From Gammaproteobacteria bacterium CG_4_10_14_0_2_um_filter_38_22 (lineage in GTDB: Bacteria; Pseudomonadota; Gammaproteobacteria; Coxiellales; Coxiellaceae): DNA of 64,000 nucleotides. A program made the position numbers and the translations under genes. Positions 40,214 to 50,188 of this stretch are shown in pieces. Within the stretch, counting starts at the first letter, position 1, and each line of letters opens with the position of its first letter. The DNA is taken from NCBI GenBank assembly GCA_002793195.1, contig PFPT01000021.1, forward strand, positions 1-64,000, in the 5' to 3' direction. The notes under the pieces were generated by a model, which was not told the DNA's origin, did no database searches, and was given only the letters and a program-made list of their open reading frames with translations.

Positions 40214-40590
40214 CACAACAAACACACCCTTCAATTTTAGCGGTTATTCGCGAATCGGAATGCATTGGCTGCACAAAATGCATTCAAGCTTGCCCGTTTG
40301 ATGCCATCATTGGCGCACAAAATTTAATGCATACCGTTTTATCAGATGCCTGCAATGGCTGTAAATTATGCATTGCACCTTGCCCGGTTGACTGCATCGA
40401 TCTTATTGAACTACCCGAAAGATCTGCTGATGCAAAACGCGCGCTCGCCCAACAATCTCGCGCTCGATTTAAAAAACACAAAATCAGAATAGAAAAAGAA
40501 AAAAATCACGAACAAATCAAAATAAAATCTATCGATGCTCGAAAAAATGATATTGCAGAAATGCTCAAAAGAAGAAACAAACAGCCATGA
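40210..40590 (+). CDS. RnfB-like 2[4Fe-4S] ferredoxin
   Basis: 126 residues with two [4Fe-4S] motifs, [19 protein letters not shown] and [19 protein letters not shown], matching the C-terminal ferredoxin part of RnfB. The RnfB membrane anchor and Fe-S N-terminal domain are absent. A Lys/Arg/Glu-rich tail follows (about 78-126). It overlaps metG and nth by four bases on each side. In E. coli nth closes the rnf operon, so this may be what is left of that operon. Electron partner unknown. Confidence 0.85.
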   Translation: MTQQTHPSILAVIRESECIGCTKCIQACPFDAIIGAQNLMHTVLSDACNGCKLCIAPCPVDCIDLIELPERSADAKRALAQQSRARFKKHKIRIEKEKNHEQIKIKSIDARKNDIAEMLKRRNKQP

Positions 40591-41225
40591 AAAAAAATGA
40601 GGTTGAAAAAATATTTGCTGCTTTTCAACAAAGCAATACAACACCTACCACCGAATTGATTTTTAATTCTCACTTTGAATTATTGATCGCGGTGATATTA
40701 TCTGCACAAGCAACTGATATCAGTGTCAACAAAGCAACAAAAAATTTATTTCTCATTGCAAATACACCTGAAAAAATAATTTCAATTGGCATAGATGAAT
40801 TAAAAAAACACATCAAAACAATTAATTTATATCCAACAAAAGCAAAACATATTATTAAAACTTGCGAAATATTAATTTCACAATTTCATTCAACTGTACC
40901 AAACAATCGCGATGATCTCGAAAGCTTGCCGGGCGTTGGTAGAAAAACAGCCAACGTCATTTTAAACACCGCTTTTGATGAACCCACCATTGCTGTTGAT
41001 ACTCATATTTTTCGAGTAAGCAACCGCATTGGTTTATCAAACGGAAAAACACCACGCACAGTTGAAGATGATTTATTAAAAACAATTCCAAAAAAATATT
41101 TAAAAGAGGCGCATCATTGGTTAGTGTTGCACGGACGATATATTTGTACGGCGCGCAATCCCAAGTGCGCTGAATGCCCTATTTTTAAATGGTGTGAATA
41201 CAAAGCCAAAACGATTATCACATGA
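40587..41225 (+). CDS. nth: Endonuclease III
   Basis: A DNA glycosylase/AP lyase for oxidised pyrimidines. 212 residues with the helix-hairpin-helix [13 protein letters not shown] (catalytic Lys), [14 protein letters not shown] (catalytic Asp) and the C-terminal cluster cysteines in [19 protein letters not shown]. Overlaps the ferredoxin gene by four bases. Confidence 0.96.
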   Translation: MKKNEVEKIFAAFQQSNTTPTTELIFNSHFELLIAVILSAQATDISVNKATKNLFLIANTPEKIISIGIDELKKHIKTINLYPTKAKHIIKTCEILISQFHSTVPNNRDDLESLPGVGRKTANVILNTAFDEPTIAVDTHIFRVSNRIGLSNGKTPRTVEDDLLKTIPKKYLKEAHHWLVLHGRYICTARNPKCAECPIFKWCEYKAKTIIT

Positions 41226-41292
41226 TCATAATAGTGATACCGAATGCTGATTAAGTATATACTTAACAAAAATCATTTTTTATGGAAATGCA

Positions 41293-42477
41293 TTGACGAA
41301 CACGGATGTTAAAAAAAATATCAACCCAAAAGCGGCATTAAAGTTTGTTATCTTGCTTGGCATTGTCAGTTTATTTTCTGACATGGTTTACGAAGGCGCC
41401 CGCAGTTCAATTGGCCCCTTATTTAGTACGCTAGGCGCCTCAGGCGCGATCGTTGGCTTTGTTGCTGGTTTTGGTGAGTTTATCGGAAACACACTACGAT
41501 TGGTGTCTGGTTATTTCATTGATCGTACTCAAAAATATTGGCTGATTACTTTTTTAGGTTATAGTTGCTTATTTGCATTACCCTTATTATCTATTGCACG
41601 CACATGGAAAATTGCCGCGTTATTAATTATTTTAGAGCGTGTTGGAAAAGCCATTCGCACACCCGCGCGCGACACAATGCTATCTTACGCCACTCATAAA
41701 ATGGGACGCGGTTTTGGATTTGGTTTACACCAAGTATTCGATCAAGTTGGTGGTATGCTGGGTCCACTGTTAATGGTTTTTGTTTTATTGTCCCATCACA
41801 CATTATCACTGGGGTTTTCGTTTTTATTTATTCCAGCCTGTATTTCAATATTGCTCCTTTTTCGCGGAAAAAATTTATACCCCAAGCCACAAAATCTAGA
41901 AGTGGAAGAGCCACACCTTTTCTCTGAAAAAATAAACACAACCATTCCCACTCAATTTTGGATTTATCTTTGTGCCGCCTGTTTGATGGGTGCCGGTTAT
42001 GCTGATTTTCCACTCATTGCATTCCATTTTGAAAATGCCAAATTAATGACACCCATTTGGATTCCGACATTTTATATGATTGCGATGGGCATGAGCGCTA
42101 TCTCTGCTTTACTATTCGGATGGATTTACGATCGCATCGGCAATATCAGCTTGATGATTGCCATTCCACTATCGGCATTATTTGCACCATGCGTTTTTTA
42201 TGGTGGATTTAAATTAGCCTTGCTCGGTATGATTTTATGGGGGATTGGCATTGGTGCACAACGCTCATTATTAAAAGCCGTTGTCGGCGATATGATTTCA
42301 AAAAACAAACGCGGTACCGCTTACGGTATTTTTAATGCTGCTTACGGTGTTGCTTGGTTTTTAGGAAGTTGGTTAATGGGTGTGTTATATGACACCTCTA
42401 TTCATGCCCTTATTCTTTTTTCTGTTGTCGCAGAACTCAGCGCCATTCCTTTTATTTATTTTGTGAGCCGAAAGTAA
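41293..42477 (+). CDS. MFS transporter
   Basis: 394 residues with about 12 hydrophobic helices. Motif A-like sequences appear as GYFIDRTQKYW after helix 2 and GWIYDRIGNIS in the second half; between them are VGKAIRTPARDTMLSYA and GFGLHQVFDQVGGMLGPLL. Conserved in uncharacterised bacterial MFS proteins; substrate unknown. The start is probably TTG at 41293 with GGA upstream; the nearer ATGs are out of frame. A terminator follows. Confidence 0.82.
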   Translation: MTNTDVKKNINPKAALKFVILLGIVSLFSDMVYEGARSSIGPLFSTLGASGAIVGFVAGFGEFIGNTLRLVSGYFIDRTQKYWLITFLGYSCLFALPLLSIARTWKIAALLIILERVGKAIRTPARDTMLSYATHKMGRGFGFGLHQVFDQVGGMLGPLLMVFVLLSHHTLSLGFSFLFIPACISILLLFRGKNLYPKPQNLEVEEPHLFSEKINTTIPTQFWIYLCAACLMGAGYADFPLIAFHFENAKLMTPIWIPTFYMIAMGMSAISALLFGWIYDRIGNISLMIAIPLSALFAPCVFYGGFKLALLGMILWGIGIGAQRSLLKAVVGDMISKNKRGTAYGIFNAAYGVAWFLGSWLMGVLYDTSIHALILFSVVAELSAIPFIYFVSRK

Positions 42478-42494
42478 TCATTTTTGACTATCAT

Positions 42495-42522
42495 AAAAAA
42501 ACCAGCACAAGGCTGGTTTTTT
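42495..42522. terminator. Rho-independent terminator, bidirectional
   Basis: AAAAAACCAGC and GCTGGTTTTTT around a five-base loop, 17 bases after the MFS stop and 20 bases past the end of the convergent gene at 42543. It can serve both. Confidence 0.9.
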
Positions 42523-42542
42523 GAATCGCAATAGGGTGTCTT

Positions 42543-43106
42543 TTATACTGTTGTTGCTGTTGCTGTTGCTTCTGATCGATCTAACACTTGCTCTGCCGCG
42601 ACACTATTATCAAGCAATCCTGTTTGTTCCGCAGTCGCTGGTTTATGAAATCTGCCATACAATTTCTGCGCAGATCCTGCAACTAACCCTGATGTAACTG
42701 AAGTTGTTGCTCCCATAATGGCATATAGCGCATTTGCATTTGTCTGCATAATGTTACCCATCATATGACTCATCGCATTTGGAATATGCTCACAATCTTT
42801 TGCGCATCCCGCCGCATAAACAGTAAGAGCAACTGCTGCAACTGAAGTGCCCACTGTAACTGCAGTGCGTAATGAGCTTTTAGTCGCGGATCTCGCTACA
42901 TTCGCAATACCATTTCCCGCTGCAACAAAAGCATCTTTCACACGCTGTTGGTTTGACAATGGATTGCCTTCTACTGCGCTCTGTCGCACTGAGTTATCTG
43001 CCGCTGCTGGTTCCTGCACTGATGATTCTTGGTGTACTGATGCCACACTTGATCTTTGCGAACTGTTTCTGCTGCCTGCTATTCCAACTGCTGGTTCCTG
43101 CTGCAT
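42543..43106 (-). CDS. Hypothetical membrane-associated protein
   Basis: 187 residues, not recognised. The first 55 residues are Ser/Gln/Ala/Val-rich and look disordered. A transmembrane helix lies at about 81-99 (TAVTVGTSVAAVALTVYAAG), followed by CAKDC and a weaker hydrophobic segment at about 125-146. The tail is Ala/Thr-rich. It has the look of a lineage-specific, possibly secreted or membrane-inserted protein, without direct evidence. Confidence 0.55.
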   Translation of the reverse strand: MQQEPAVGIAGSRNSSQRSSVASVHQESSVQEPAAADNSVRQSAVEGNPLSNQQRVKDAFVAAGNGIANVARSATKSSLRTAVTVGTSVAAVALTVYAAGCAKDCEHIPNAMSHMMGNIMQTNANALYAIMGATTSVTSGLVAGSAQKLYGRFHKPATAEQTGLLDNSVAAEQVLDRSEATATATTV

Positions 43107-43245
43107 ATTATTTTCCTTATTTTTGCATCATTAAATTAATTTAATCCTTAATTCCCTTCTATGAATCCATTCGAGTTTTTAACGCTATCGGAATTAAACA
43201 CAAAGGTCAATCGCGATTTATGTACAGTTAATGCGCGCATTATTT

Positions 43246-44256
43246 TTACAATGTTTTGTGCGGCAAACTTTCAATTCTGCCCGCAACAGAAACCAAAACA
43301 TAATCTAATTTGCGTTGCAATTCTTTTACCGTGCTGGCACCAGCATACGTTAAACCTGAACGCAAACCACCCATAATATCTGCCAAAATCGTATCTTGAT
43401 CATCGCGATAAGCCACTTCTGCTGCAACGCCTTCTGCTGTTTTCCAATCGCTCATTGCGCCCATAAAATCTGTTTGCGCTTCGCGCGATGCCATACCACG
43501 ATATTGTTTTACTTTTTTACCGTCTGCATTCGTGATGACCTTACCGGGTGTGACAGCTGTTCCAGCTAACATGCCACCAATCATTACAAAATCCGCACCA
43601 AACGCGAGTGCTTTAACAATATCACCCGCCGTGCGAATACCGCCATCTGCCACAATCGAACGATCACAACGCGCACAATCTTGAATGCATGTTAACATCG
43701 GAATACCAAAACCAGTTTTAATACGCGTACTGCAAACCGATCCGCCACCAATCCCTGCTTTAATAATATCAGCACCACAAGAAGCCAAATAATCGGCGCC
43801 TGCGTAAGTTGCCACATTTCCAGCCATAATGCAGGCATTCGGCAATAGTTGTCGCAATTGTTTTAAAGTGTGTCCCACATATTTAGCATGCGCATGCGCT
43901 ACATCAATACAAAAATAATTTGCACCAGCATCATGCAATGCTTTTGCGCGCTCAATTTCTGCATCATTACAACCAACTGAGACAAATACGTTATCTGAGC
44001 ATTTTTTAAATTCTTTGAGATTATCCTCAATCGACATAAAGCGATGCAACACACCAATGCCACCCTTGCTCGACATGAAGTTGGCCATGGCACTTTCGGT
44101 GACCGTATCCATATTTGAACTCATCACAGGCAATTGCAACGTTAACTTTCCAATACGATCAGTCATTGCTATTTCTACTAAGCGACGCGATTCATGGTGA
44201 TTGTATGCCGGCACTAATAAGACATCATCAAATGTAATTGCGAATGGTTGCATCAT
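43246..44256 (-). CDS. guaC: GMP reductase (IMPDH/GMPR family without CBS domains)
   Basis: Probably reduces GMP to IMP with NADPH. 336 residues forming one TIM barrel: FDDVLLVPAYNH, PVMSSNMDTVTE, the catalytic loop GIGGGSVCSTRIKTG (Cys), ADGGIRTAGDIVKALAFGAD, and YRGMASREAQ. IMP dehydrogenases normally have CBS domains inserted after the first strands; none is here. A CBS-less IMP dehydrogenase cannot be fully excluded. Confidence 0.82.
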   Translation of the reverse strand: MMQPFAITFDDVLLVPAYNHHESRRLVEIAMTDRIGKLTLQLPVMSSNMDTVTESAMANFMSSKGGIGVLHRFMSIEDNLKEFKKCSDNVFVSVGCNDAEIERAKALHDAGANYFCIDVAHAHAKYVGHTLKQLRQLLPNACIMAGNVATYAGADYLASCGADIIKAGIGGGSVCSTRIKTGFGIPMLTCIQDCARCDRSIVADGGIRTAGDIVKALAFGADFVMIGGMLAGTAVTPGKVITNADGKKVKQYRGMASREAQTDFMGAMSDWKTAEGVAAEVAYRDDQDTILADIMGGLRSGLTYAGASTVKELQRKLDYVLVSVAGRIESLPHKTL

Positions 44257-44326
44257 GATTTTCTATTCCCACACATGTTATATTTATTTAGCATTATATG
44301 CGCTCAGAGACAAAACAGGAACAAAC

Positions 44327-44602
44327 ATGGAAAAAATATGTATTCGCGCCATTATTCACGGAAAAGTACAAGGTGTCTTTTATCGTGAAAGCACACGAAA
44401 AAAAGCAACCACACTAAACATCACCGGCTGGGTAAAAAACAATGACGACAACACAGTTGAATTACATGCCTGTGGTGAAACACCACAAATTCAAAAATTA
44501 ATTGATTGGTTATGGAAAGGACCCTTACTGGCGCGCGTAAAAAAAGTAACCTGGTCAGCAATTGCAACAGAAAAACATGATGATTTTATCACACTAAGAT
44601 AA
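44327..44602 (+). CDS. Acylphosphatase
   Basis: A small enzyme that hydrolyses acyl phosphates. The ATG at 44327 was chosen (AGGA upstream); it gives 91 residues beginning MEKICIRAIIHGKVQGVFYR. Signature GKVQGVFYRESTRKKA contains the phosphate-binding Arg, and GWVKNNDDNTVELHA the catalytic Asn. Confidence 0.9.
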   Translation: MEKICIRAIIHGKVQGVFYRESTRKKATTLNITGWVKNNDDNTVELHACGETPQIQKLIDWLWKGPLLARVKKVTWSAIATEKHDDFITLR

Positions 44603-44613
44603 AAAAATATCCG

Positions 44614-45144
44614 CTATTTCAGCAAGTATGTCACTGCTGCCAACAGATCATCAAATACCAATAGATCCGGATTATTTCCTATCGTTGCTAATGTTTTCTC
44701 ACCATTGCCTGTTTTAACTAACACAAACTGACAACCCACCGCTTTTGCCACATCAACATCTTTTTGACTATCACCAATATAAATTACCTCTGCAAGATTC
44801 AGTTTAAAATCCTGCTTCATTTTTTCAAATAATCCTGTTTTCGGTTTCCGACAATCACAACCTTCATCAGGACGATGCGGGCAAAAATAAATGCGCTCAA
44901 TTTTCCCTCCTGCGCGCGAAATCATCTTCAGCATTTTTTGATGAATATGATCTAAATCATGCAATGAAAATAATCCACGATTTAAACCAGATTGATTGGT
45001 TGCAATCACAATGGAATGTCCTGCTTTGACCAACAAAACAAGGGCTTCAATACTCCCCGGAATCGGAATCCACTCATCCGCTGATTTAATATAATCAGGA
45101 GAATCTATATTGATCACACCATCACGATCTAAAACGAAAAACAT
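44614..45144 (-). CDS. gmhB: D-glycero-beta-D-manno-heptose-1,7-bisphosphate 7-phosphatase
   Basis: An LPS-core heptose precursor enzyme of the HAD family. 176 residues with LDRDGVINID (motif I), IATNQSGLNRG (motif II), the zinc-binding block CPHRPDEGCDCRKPKTGL and YIGDSQKDVDVAKAVG (motif IV). Follows fmt by three bases, with AGGATC before its ATG. Confidence 0.92.
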   Translation of the reverse strand: MFFVLDRDGVINIDSPDYIKSADEWIPIPGSIEALVLLVKAGHSIVIATNQSGLNRGLFSLHDLDHIHQKMLKMISRAGGKIERIYFCPHRPDEGCDCRKPKTGLFEKMKQDFKLNLAEVIYIGDSQKDVDVAKAVGCQFVLVKTGNGEKTLATIGNNPDLLVFDDLLAAVTYLLK

Positions 45145-45147
45145 GAT

Positions 45148-46092
45148 CTATCCTAATTTTGTTTTCCCTGGCATTAAACTTGCATTATGCGCATTAATAA
45201 AATCAGCGGCAGAAATTCGTTTTTTAGCGGGCAACTGCACTGACATCACTTGCAACACCCCATTACCTGTTGCCACAAAAAAAGATTCTTTTTCAACACG
45301 TACAATCGTGCCCGGCGACAAAGTGGATGTCTCAACAAGATCTATGGCTTCCCAAATTTTTAATACCGCATCTTGAAAAAGGGTATTAGCGACTGGCCAT
45401 GCATTAAAAGCCCGTATATTATTTGCAATTTGCTCGGCCGTTTCACGCCAATCAATGACCGCTTCTTTTTTATCTATTTTTGCCGCATACGTTGCTTTCG
45501 CATCATTTTGCTGAACTAAAGTAGTAGCGTGATTTTCTAAATCACGCAATATTTCCATGATTAATTCTGCGCCACGCACACTAAAAATATCATGTAACTT
45601 TTCACTCGACTCATCACCCGCCAAAATGTATTTATCTTGTTTCAAAATAGGGCCCGTATCCATTCCTTTATCCATTTGCATAATAGTAACACCAGTTTCG
45701 GTATCACCTGCTTGAATGGAACGTGGAATCGGCGCTGCTCCGCGCCATCGTGGCAATAAAGAAGGATGCACATTGATACAACCAAAACGAGTCGCACTCA
45801 AAACCGCTTCAGGTAAAATCAAACCATAAGCCACCACAATCATCACATCGGCTTGCAGTGATTTTAATGCTGTTTGCACCGCTGCATCACGTAATGTTTT
45901 TGGTTGAAAAACGGGAATAGCATGCGCAGCTGCAACTTGTTTTACAGGCGACGCTTGTAATTGCTGTCCACGACCAGCATGACGATCTGGTTGTGTATAC
46001 ACACCCACAACCGTATGTTCCGATGAGGCTAATTTTTTTAACGTTGGTACAGCAAAATCAGGTGTACCCGCAAAAATAATCTTCAGTGGCAT
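45148..46092 (-). CDS. fmt: Methionyl-tRNA formyltransferase
   Basis: Formylates initiator Met-tRNA. 314 residues with IIFAGTPDFAVPTLKKL, the catalytic block INVHPSLLPRWRGAAPI, and MQMDKGMDTGPIL. TAGGAG precedes the ATG. def and rsmB, frequent neighbours of fmt, are not adjacent; gmhB is instead downstream. Confidence 0.96.
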   Translation of the reverse strand: MPLKIIFAGTPDFAVPTLKKLASSEHTVVGVYTQPDRHAGRGQQLQASPVKQVAAAHAIPVFQPKTLRDAAVQTALKSLQADVMIVVAYGLILPEAVLSATRFGCINVHPSLLPRWRGAAPIPRSIQAGDTETGVTIMQMDKGMDTGPILKQDKYILAGDESSEKLHDIFSVRGAELIMEILRDLENHATTLVQQNDAKATYAAKIDKKEAVIDWRETAEQIANNIRAFNAWPVANTLFQDAVLKIWEAIDLVETSTLSPGTIVRVEKESFFVATGNGVLQVMSVQLPAKKRISAADFINAHNASLMPGKTKLG

Positions 46093-46146
46093 AACACTCC
46101 TAAAATACGGTATAGCGTTTTTTTTACAACGTCATAAACTATCGGC

Positions 46147-47268
46147 ATGCATAATAACACATCAACAGAATTATCCTACTGGGTCACGCTGTCGCAAATG
46201 CCTGGTCTGGGCAACCATCGCATTAAGAAATTATTAACCGCATTTCACTCTATTAATAATATTTTCAGCGCCTCAAAGAAACAATTGCAATCACACCAAT
46301 TAACTGATGAGCAAATTCATTTTATAAAAAATCCTCCTCAACATGCGATTCAGCTGCTAGAAAAATGGCTTGAAAATAGCAACACTCATCATTTTATTTC
46401 ATTTTTAGATGCACGTTATCCCACTTTATTAAAGGAAATTGCGGTAGCGCCACTTGTTTTATATGCACAGGGTGATATCACCACGCTCAACCACCCACAA
46501 ATAGCCTTAGTGGGTAGTCGTAACCCGTCATACACCGGTTTAGAATTAGCCAATGAATTTGCCCATGCATTAACACAAGCTGGTTTGCATATCACCAGTG
46601 GATTAGCATTAGGCATTGACGCCGCCAGTCACAAAGGTGCAATACAAGCAAAAGGCAAAACAATTGCTGTTTTAGGCAGCGGCTTGTTGCAACTGTATCC
46701 CAAACAAAATCGGTTACTGGCAGAAAAAATATCGGAAAATGGTTGCGTGATTTCTGAATTACCACTCAATATGAAACCGCTACGAGAAAATTTTCCACGT
46801 CGAAATCGTATTATTAGCGGATTAAGTCTGGGCACTTTAGTGGTTGAGGCTGCTCTTAAAAGCGGCTCGCTCATTACAGCAAAATATGCGTTAGAACAAA
46901 ATCGCGATGTATTCGCCATTCCAGGATCGTTACGCAATCCCACATCAAAAGGCTGCCTCACACTCATTCAGGAAGGCGCCAAATGCGTCATCCAACCTGA
47001 AGATATTTTAAATGAAATACATTATCTATTGCCAAGCAAAACACCCTCTCACACAACCCTATCTGATCGAAAAATACAAAATTGCCATTCAAGTGGTCTT
47101 GATTGCAGTGAGCAGCTAGTGCTAGCCTGTATCGAACCTGAAGTAACAAGTGTTGACCAAATCTGCACACGCAGTAAACTATCGGCGCAAATTGTAACAA
47201 GCGCATTACTGCAATTAGAAATAACAGGTGCTGTAAAAGTACAATCGGGCGGATACATAAAGATTTAA
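46147..47268 (+). CDS. dprA: DNA-processing protein DprA
   Basis: Loads RecA on incoming single-stranded DNA during transformation. 373 residues: an N-terminal HhH/SAM-like region, the Rossmann core with IALVGSRNPSYTG, HITSGLALGIDAASHKGAI, AVLGSGLLQLYPKQN and FPRRNRIISGLS, and a C-terminal winged-helix region (about 310-370). With the type IV pilus genes and comM it suggests natural competence. First of dprA-smg-topA-tsaC. Confidence 0.95.
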   Translation: MHNNTSTELSYWVTLSQMPGLGNHRIKKLLTAFHSINNIFSASKKQLQSHQLTDEQIHFIKNPPQHAIQLLEKWLENSNTHHFISFLDARYPTLLKEIAVAPLVLYAQGDITTLNHPQIALVGSRNPSYTGLELANEFAHALTQAGLHITSGLALGIDAASHKGAIQAKGKTIAVLGSGLLQLYPKQNRLLAEKISENGCVISELPLNMKPLRENFPRRNRIISGLSLGTLVVEAALKSGSLITAKYALEQNRDVFAIPGSLRNPTSKGCLTLIQEGAKCVIQPEDILNEIHYLLPSKTPSHTTLSDRKIQNCHSSGLDCSEQLVLACIEPEVTSVDQICTRSKLSAQIVTSALLQLEITGAVKVQSGGYIKI

Positions 47269-47282
47269 AAGACTTATTAACT

Positions 47283-47762
47283 ATGATGAAAAAAGAAGAA
47301 TCTGTTTTAAGTGTGCTGATGTATTTATTCCATCATCACATGGAAAAAGACAATCAACTGAACTTAAATGATACGCAATTAGTAGAAGAATTAAAGTCTG
47401 CTGGATTTCATGCACATAATATTGGTAAAGCTTTTCGTTGGCTTCATCGATTGTTGGAATTAACAGAAGAAAAAACACCGCCATCTACCCATTCTTTTCG
47501 CGTATTTAGCGAAGAAGAAATTTGGCTGATTAATATAGAATGCCGAAACTACATTTTATCACTAGAACGACAAGGCATCTTAACACCACAAACACGTGAA
47601 ATGGTGATTCACCAAACACTGGAATTAATTAATGAAGGTGTTGATTTAAATTTATTAAAATGGGTAACACTAATGGTGTTATTTAACATGCCTGACTGTG
47701 AAAATGCATTGTCACATATGGAATTTTTAGTACTCAACAACGCAGTTGAAAGCATACATTAG
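47283..47762 (+). CDS. smg: Smg family protein (DUF494)
   Basis: A small conserved gammaproteobacterial protein of unknown function, usually next to dprA and topA as here. 159 residues with SVLSVLMYLFHHHMEK, LVEELKSAGFHAHNIGKAFRWL and REMVIHQTLELINEGVDLNLLKWVTLMVLF. All helical in appearance. Confidence 0.92.
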   Translation: MMKKEESVLSVLMYLFHHHMEKDNQLNLNDTQLVEELKSAGFHAHNIGKAFRWLHRLLELTEEKTPPSTHSFRVFSEEEIWLINIECRNYILSLERQGILTPQTREMVIHQTLELINEGVDLNLLKWVTLMVLFNMPDCENALSHMEFLVLNNAVESIH

Positions 47763-47782
47763 AAACGCGGAGCAAAAAATTA

Positions 47783-50140
47783 ATGCCCAAGCATCTTGTT
47801 ATCGTAGAATCACCCGCGAAAGCCAAAACCATTGAAAAATACTTAGGGAAAAATTTTCATGTTATGGCATCGTATGGTCATGTACGTGATTTAATTCCAA
47901 AAGAAGGCGCAGTAGATCCTGATGATCATTTTAAAATGCAATATGAAATCATCGAACGTAATGCAAAACATATCGAAGCCATTCGAAAAGCCTTAAAAAA
48001 TTGTGACACACTCTATCTCGCGCCCGATCCTGATCGCGAAGGTGAAGCCATTGCGTGGCACATTCAACAAATATTGGAAAACAAAAAAGCACTCAAAGAT
48101 AAAAAAGTCATGCGCGTGGTGTTTCACCAAATCACTAAAAATGCAGTGCAACATGCAATCGACAATCCACGAGACATTTCAATGGATTTGGTTAACGCAC
48201 AACAAGCGCGTCGCGCATTAGATTATCTGGTGGGATTTCGACTCTCTCCTTTATTATGGCGAAAAGTACGTCCGGGTTTATCAGCTGGTCGCGTACAAAG
48301 CCCGGCACTGCGATTAATTGTCGAGCGCGAGCTGGAAATCGAAAAATTTATTTCTCAAGAATACTGGACTGTTCATGCTGCATTAAATACCGAAAAACAA
48401 AAATTTTCTGCGCGTCTCACACATTACAAGAATAAAAAAGTAGAGCAGTTTGACATCAACGATGCTGAAAAATCACAACGCATCTGTGATGCGCTAATAG
48501 AAAAAGCACAAGGTAAATGCCGTGTTGCCAAAGTCACTAAAAAAGAACGCAAACGTCATCCAACTGCACCATTCACCACGTCGACTTTGCAACAAGAAGG
48601 ATCACGCAAACTTTATTTTTCAGCGCAACGCACCATGCAAATTGCGCAACAATTATATGAAGGGATCGATATTGGCGAAGGCCCGGTTGGATTAATCACT
48701 TACATGCGTACAGACTCTGTCACACTCGCACAAGAAGCTTTGGTTGATTTACGAGACTGCATTGCAGCACGTTTCGGCAAAGCATTTTTACCCGATGAAG
48801 CGCGTGTTTACAAAACCAAATCCAAAAATGCACAAGAAGCGCACGAAGCCATTCGTCCAACCAGCGCTATGCGCATTCCTACAGAAATAAAATCATTTCT
48901 AACGCCTGAACAATTTAAATTATATGATTTAATCTGGAAGCGAACGATTGCATCACAAATGATTGACGCCGTTTTAAATACCGTTGCGGTTGATTTAGAA
49001 ATTATTGATCACGCAGCACTGACGCCAAAAAATAAAAAATCAGATAAAAGCGAGCCAACGCTTCAAGCCATCGGCATTTTTCGTGCAAACGGTTCAACCA
49101 TTACCAACCCTGGTTTCATGTCCGTTTATCAAGAAGATTTTGATGATAAAAAAGCAGTGCATCATGAAGATGATGATAACGATCAAGAAAAAATATTACC
49201 GCCGCTAGAAGAAGGACAAACTATTTCTGTTGAATCTATCACCGGCGAACAACATTTCACTGAGCCACCACCACGCTTCACAGAAGCCAGCTTAGTCAAA
49301 ACACTAGAAGAATTTGGTATTGGTCGTCCATCCACTTATGCATCTATCATTGCAACATTAAAAAATCGCGAATATGTCGATGCAGAAAACAAACGATTCA
49401 AACCAACTGATGTCGGTCGTGTTGTTAACTTTTTTCTAACAAAATATTTCACGATGTATGTGGATTATCATTTCACAGCAAAACTAGAAGATGAGCTAGA
49501 TGCTATTGCATCCGGCGAAACAGAATGGATTCCTGTTCTTGAAAAATTTTGGTCCCCTTTCATCAAGCAAATCGAAGATGTTAATGAAAACGTTAAACGC
49601 AGTGATGTCACGCAAGAGCCCATTGATGAAAAATGTCCAAAATGTGAAAAACAACTATCCATTCGATTAGGAAAACGAGGGCGATTTATTGGTTGCTCCG
49701 GTTATCCCGAATGTGATTACACACGAAATTTGTCAGGCGACAGCGAAACAGCCCCTGAAACCATTGATCGCAACTGCCCCGATTGTAACTCACCCTTATT
49801 AATTCGCCATGGAAAATATGGAAAATTTATTGGTTGCTCAGGTTACCCTAAATGCAAACACATTGAGCCAATTGAACAGCCCGCTGACACCAAAGTGGAT
49901 TGTCCAAAATGCAAAAAAGGGCACATTGTTCAACGTAAATCACGCCGTGGAAAAGTGTTTTTTTCATGTAATCAATATCCCGATTGTGATTATGCGATTT
50001 GGTATCGACCCATTTCAGAAAAATGTCCACAATGCGAATGGCCAATCATGATGATTAAATCCACTAAAACCAAAGGTGATGAAAAAGTATGTCCTCAAAA
50101 AGAATGCGGGTATGCTGTGCCCTATGAAGAAAAAGCCTAA
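47783..50140 (+). CDS. topA: DNA topoisomerase I
   Basis: Type IA topoisomerase that relaxes negative supercoils. 785 residues: Toprim domain (LVIVESPAKAKTIEKYLG; LAPDPDREGEAIAWHI), catalytic Tyr in LITYMRTDSVTLAQEA near residue 310, and FTEASLVKTLEEFGIGRPSTYA. Four C-terminal zinc ribbons begin CPKCEKQLSI, CPDCNSPLLI, CPKCKKGHIV and CPQCEWPIMM. GGAG precedes the ATG. Confidence 0.97.
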   Translation: MPKHLVIVESPAKAKTIEKYLGKNFHVMASYGHVRDLIPKEGAVDPDDHFKMQYEIIERNAKHIEAIRKALKNCDTLYLAPDPDREGEAIAWHIQQILENKKALKDKKVMRVVFHQITKNAVQHAIDNPRDISMDLVNAQQARRALDYLVGFRLSPLLWRKVRPGLSAGRVQSPALRLIVERELEIEKFISQEYWTVHAALNTEKQKFSARLTHYKNKKVEQFDINDAEKSQRICDALIEKAQGKCRVAKVTKKERKRHPTAPFTTSTLQQEGSRKLYFSAQRTMQIAQQLYEGIDIGEGPVGLITYMRTDSVTLAQEALVDLRDCIAARFGKAFLPDEARVYKTKSKNAQEAHEAIRPTSAMRIPTEIKSFLTPEQFKLYDLIWKRTIASQMIDAVLNTVAVDLEIIDHAALTPKNKKSDKSEPTLQAIGIFRANGSTITNPGFMSVYQEDFDDKKAVHHEDDDNDQEKILPPLEEGQTISVESITGEQHFTEPPPRFTEASLVKTLEEFGIGRPSTYASIIATLKNREYVDAENKRFKPTDVGRVVNFFLTKYFTMYVDYHFTAKLEDELDAIASGETEWIPVLEKFWSPFIKQIEDVNENVKRSDVTQEPIDEKCPKCEKQLSIRLGKRGRFIGCSGYPECDYTRNLSGDSETAPETIDRNCPDCNSPLLIRHGKYGKFIGCSGYPKCKHIEPIEQPADTKVDCPKCKKGHIVQRKSRRGKVFFSCNQYPDCDYAIWYRPISEKCPQCEWPIMMIKSTKTKGDEKVCPQKECGYAVPYEEKA

Positions 50141-50188
50141 CCCAACAAAAGCGCTTTGCCAACCGAGGCATTTTATGGAAATATCAAC

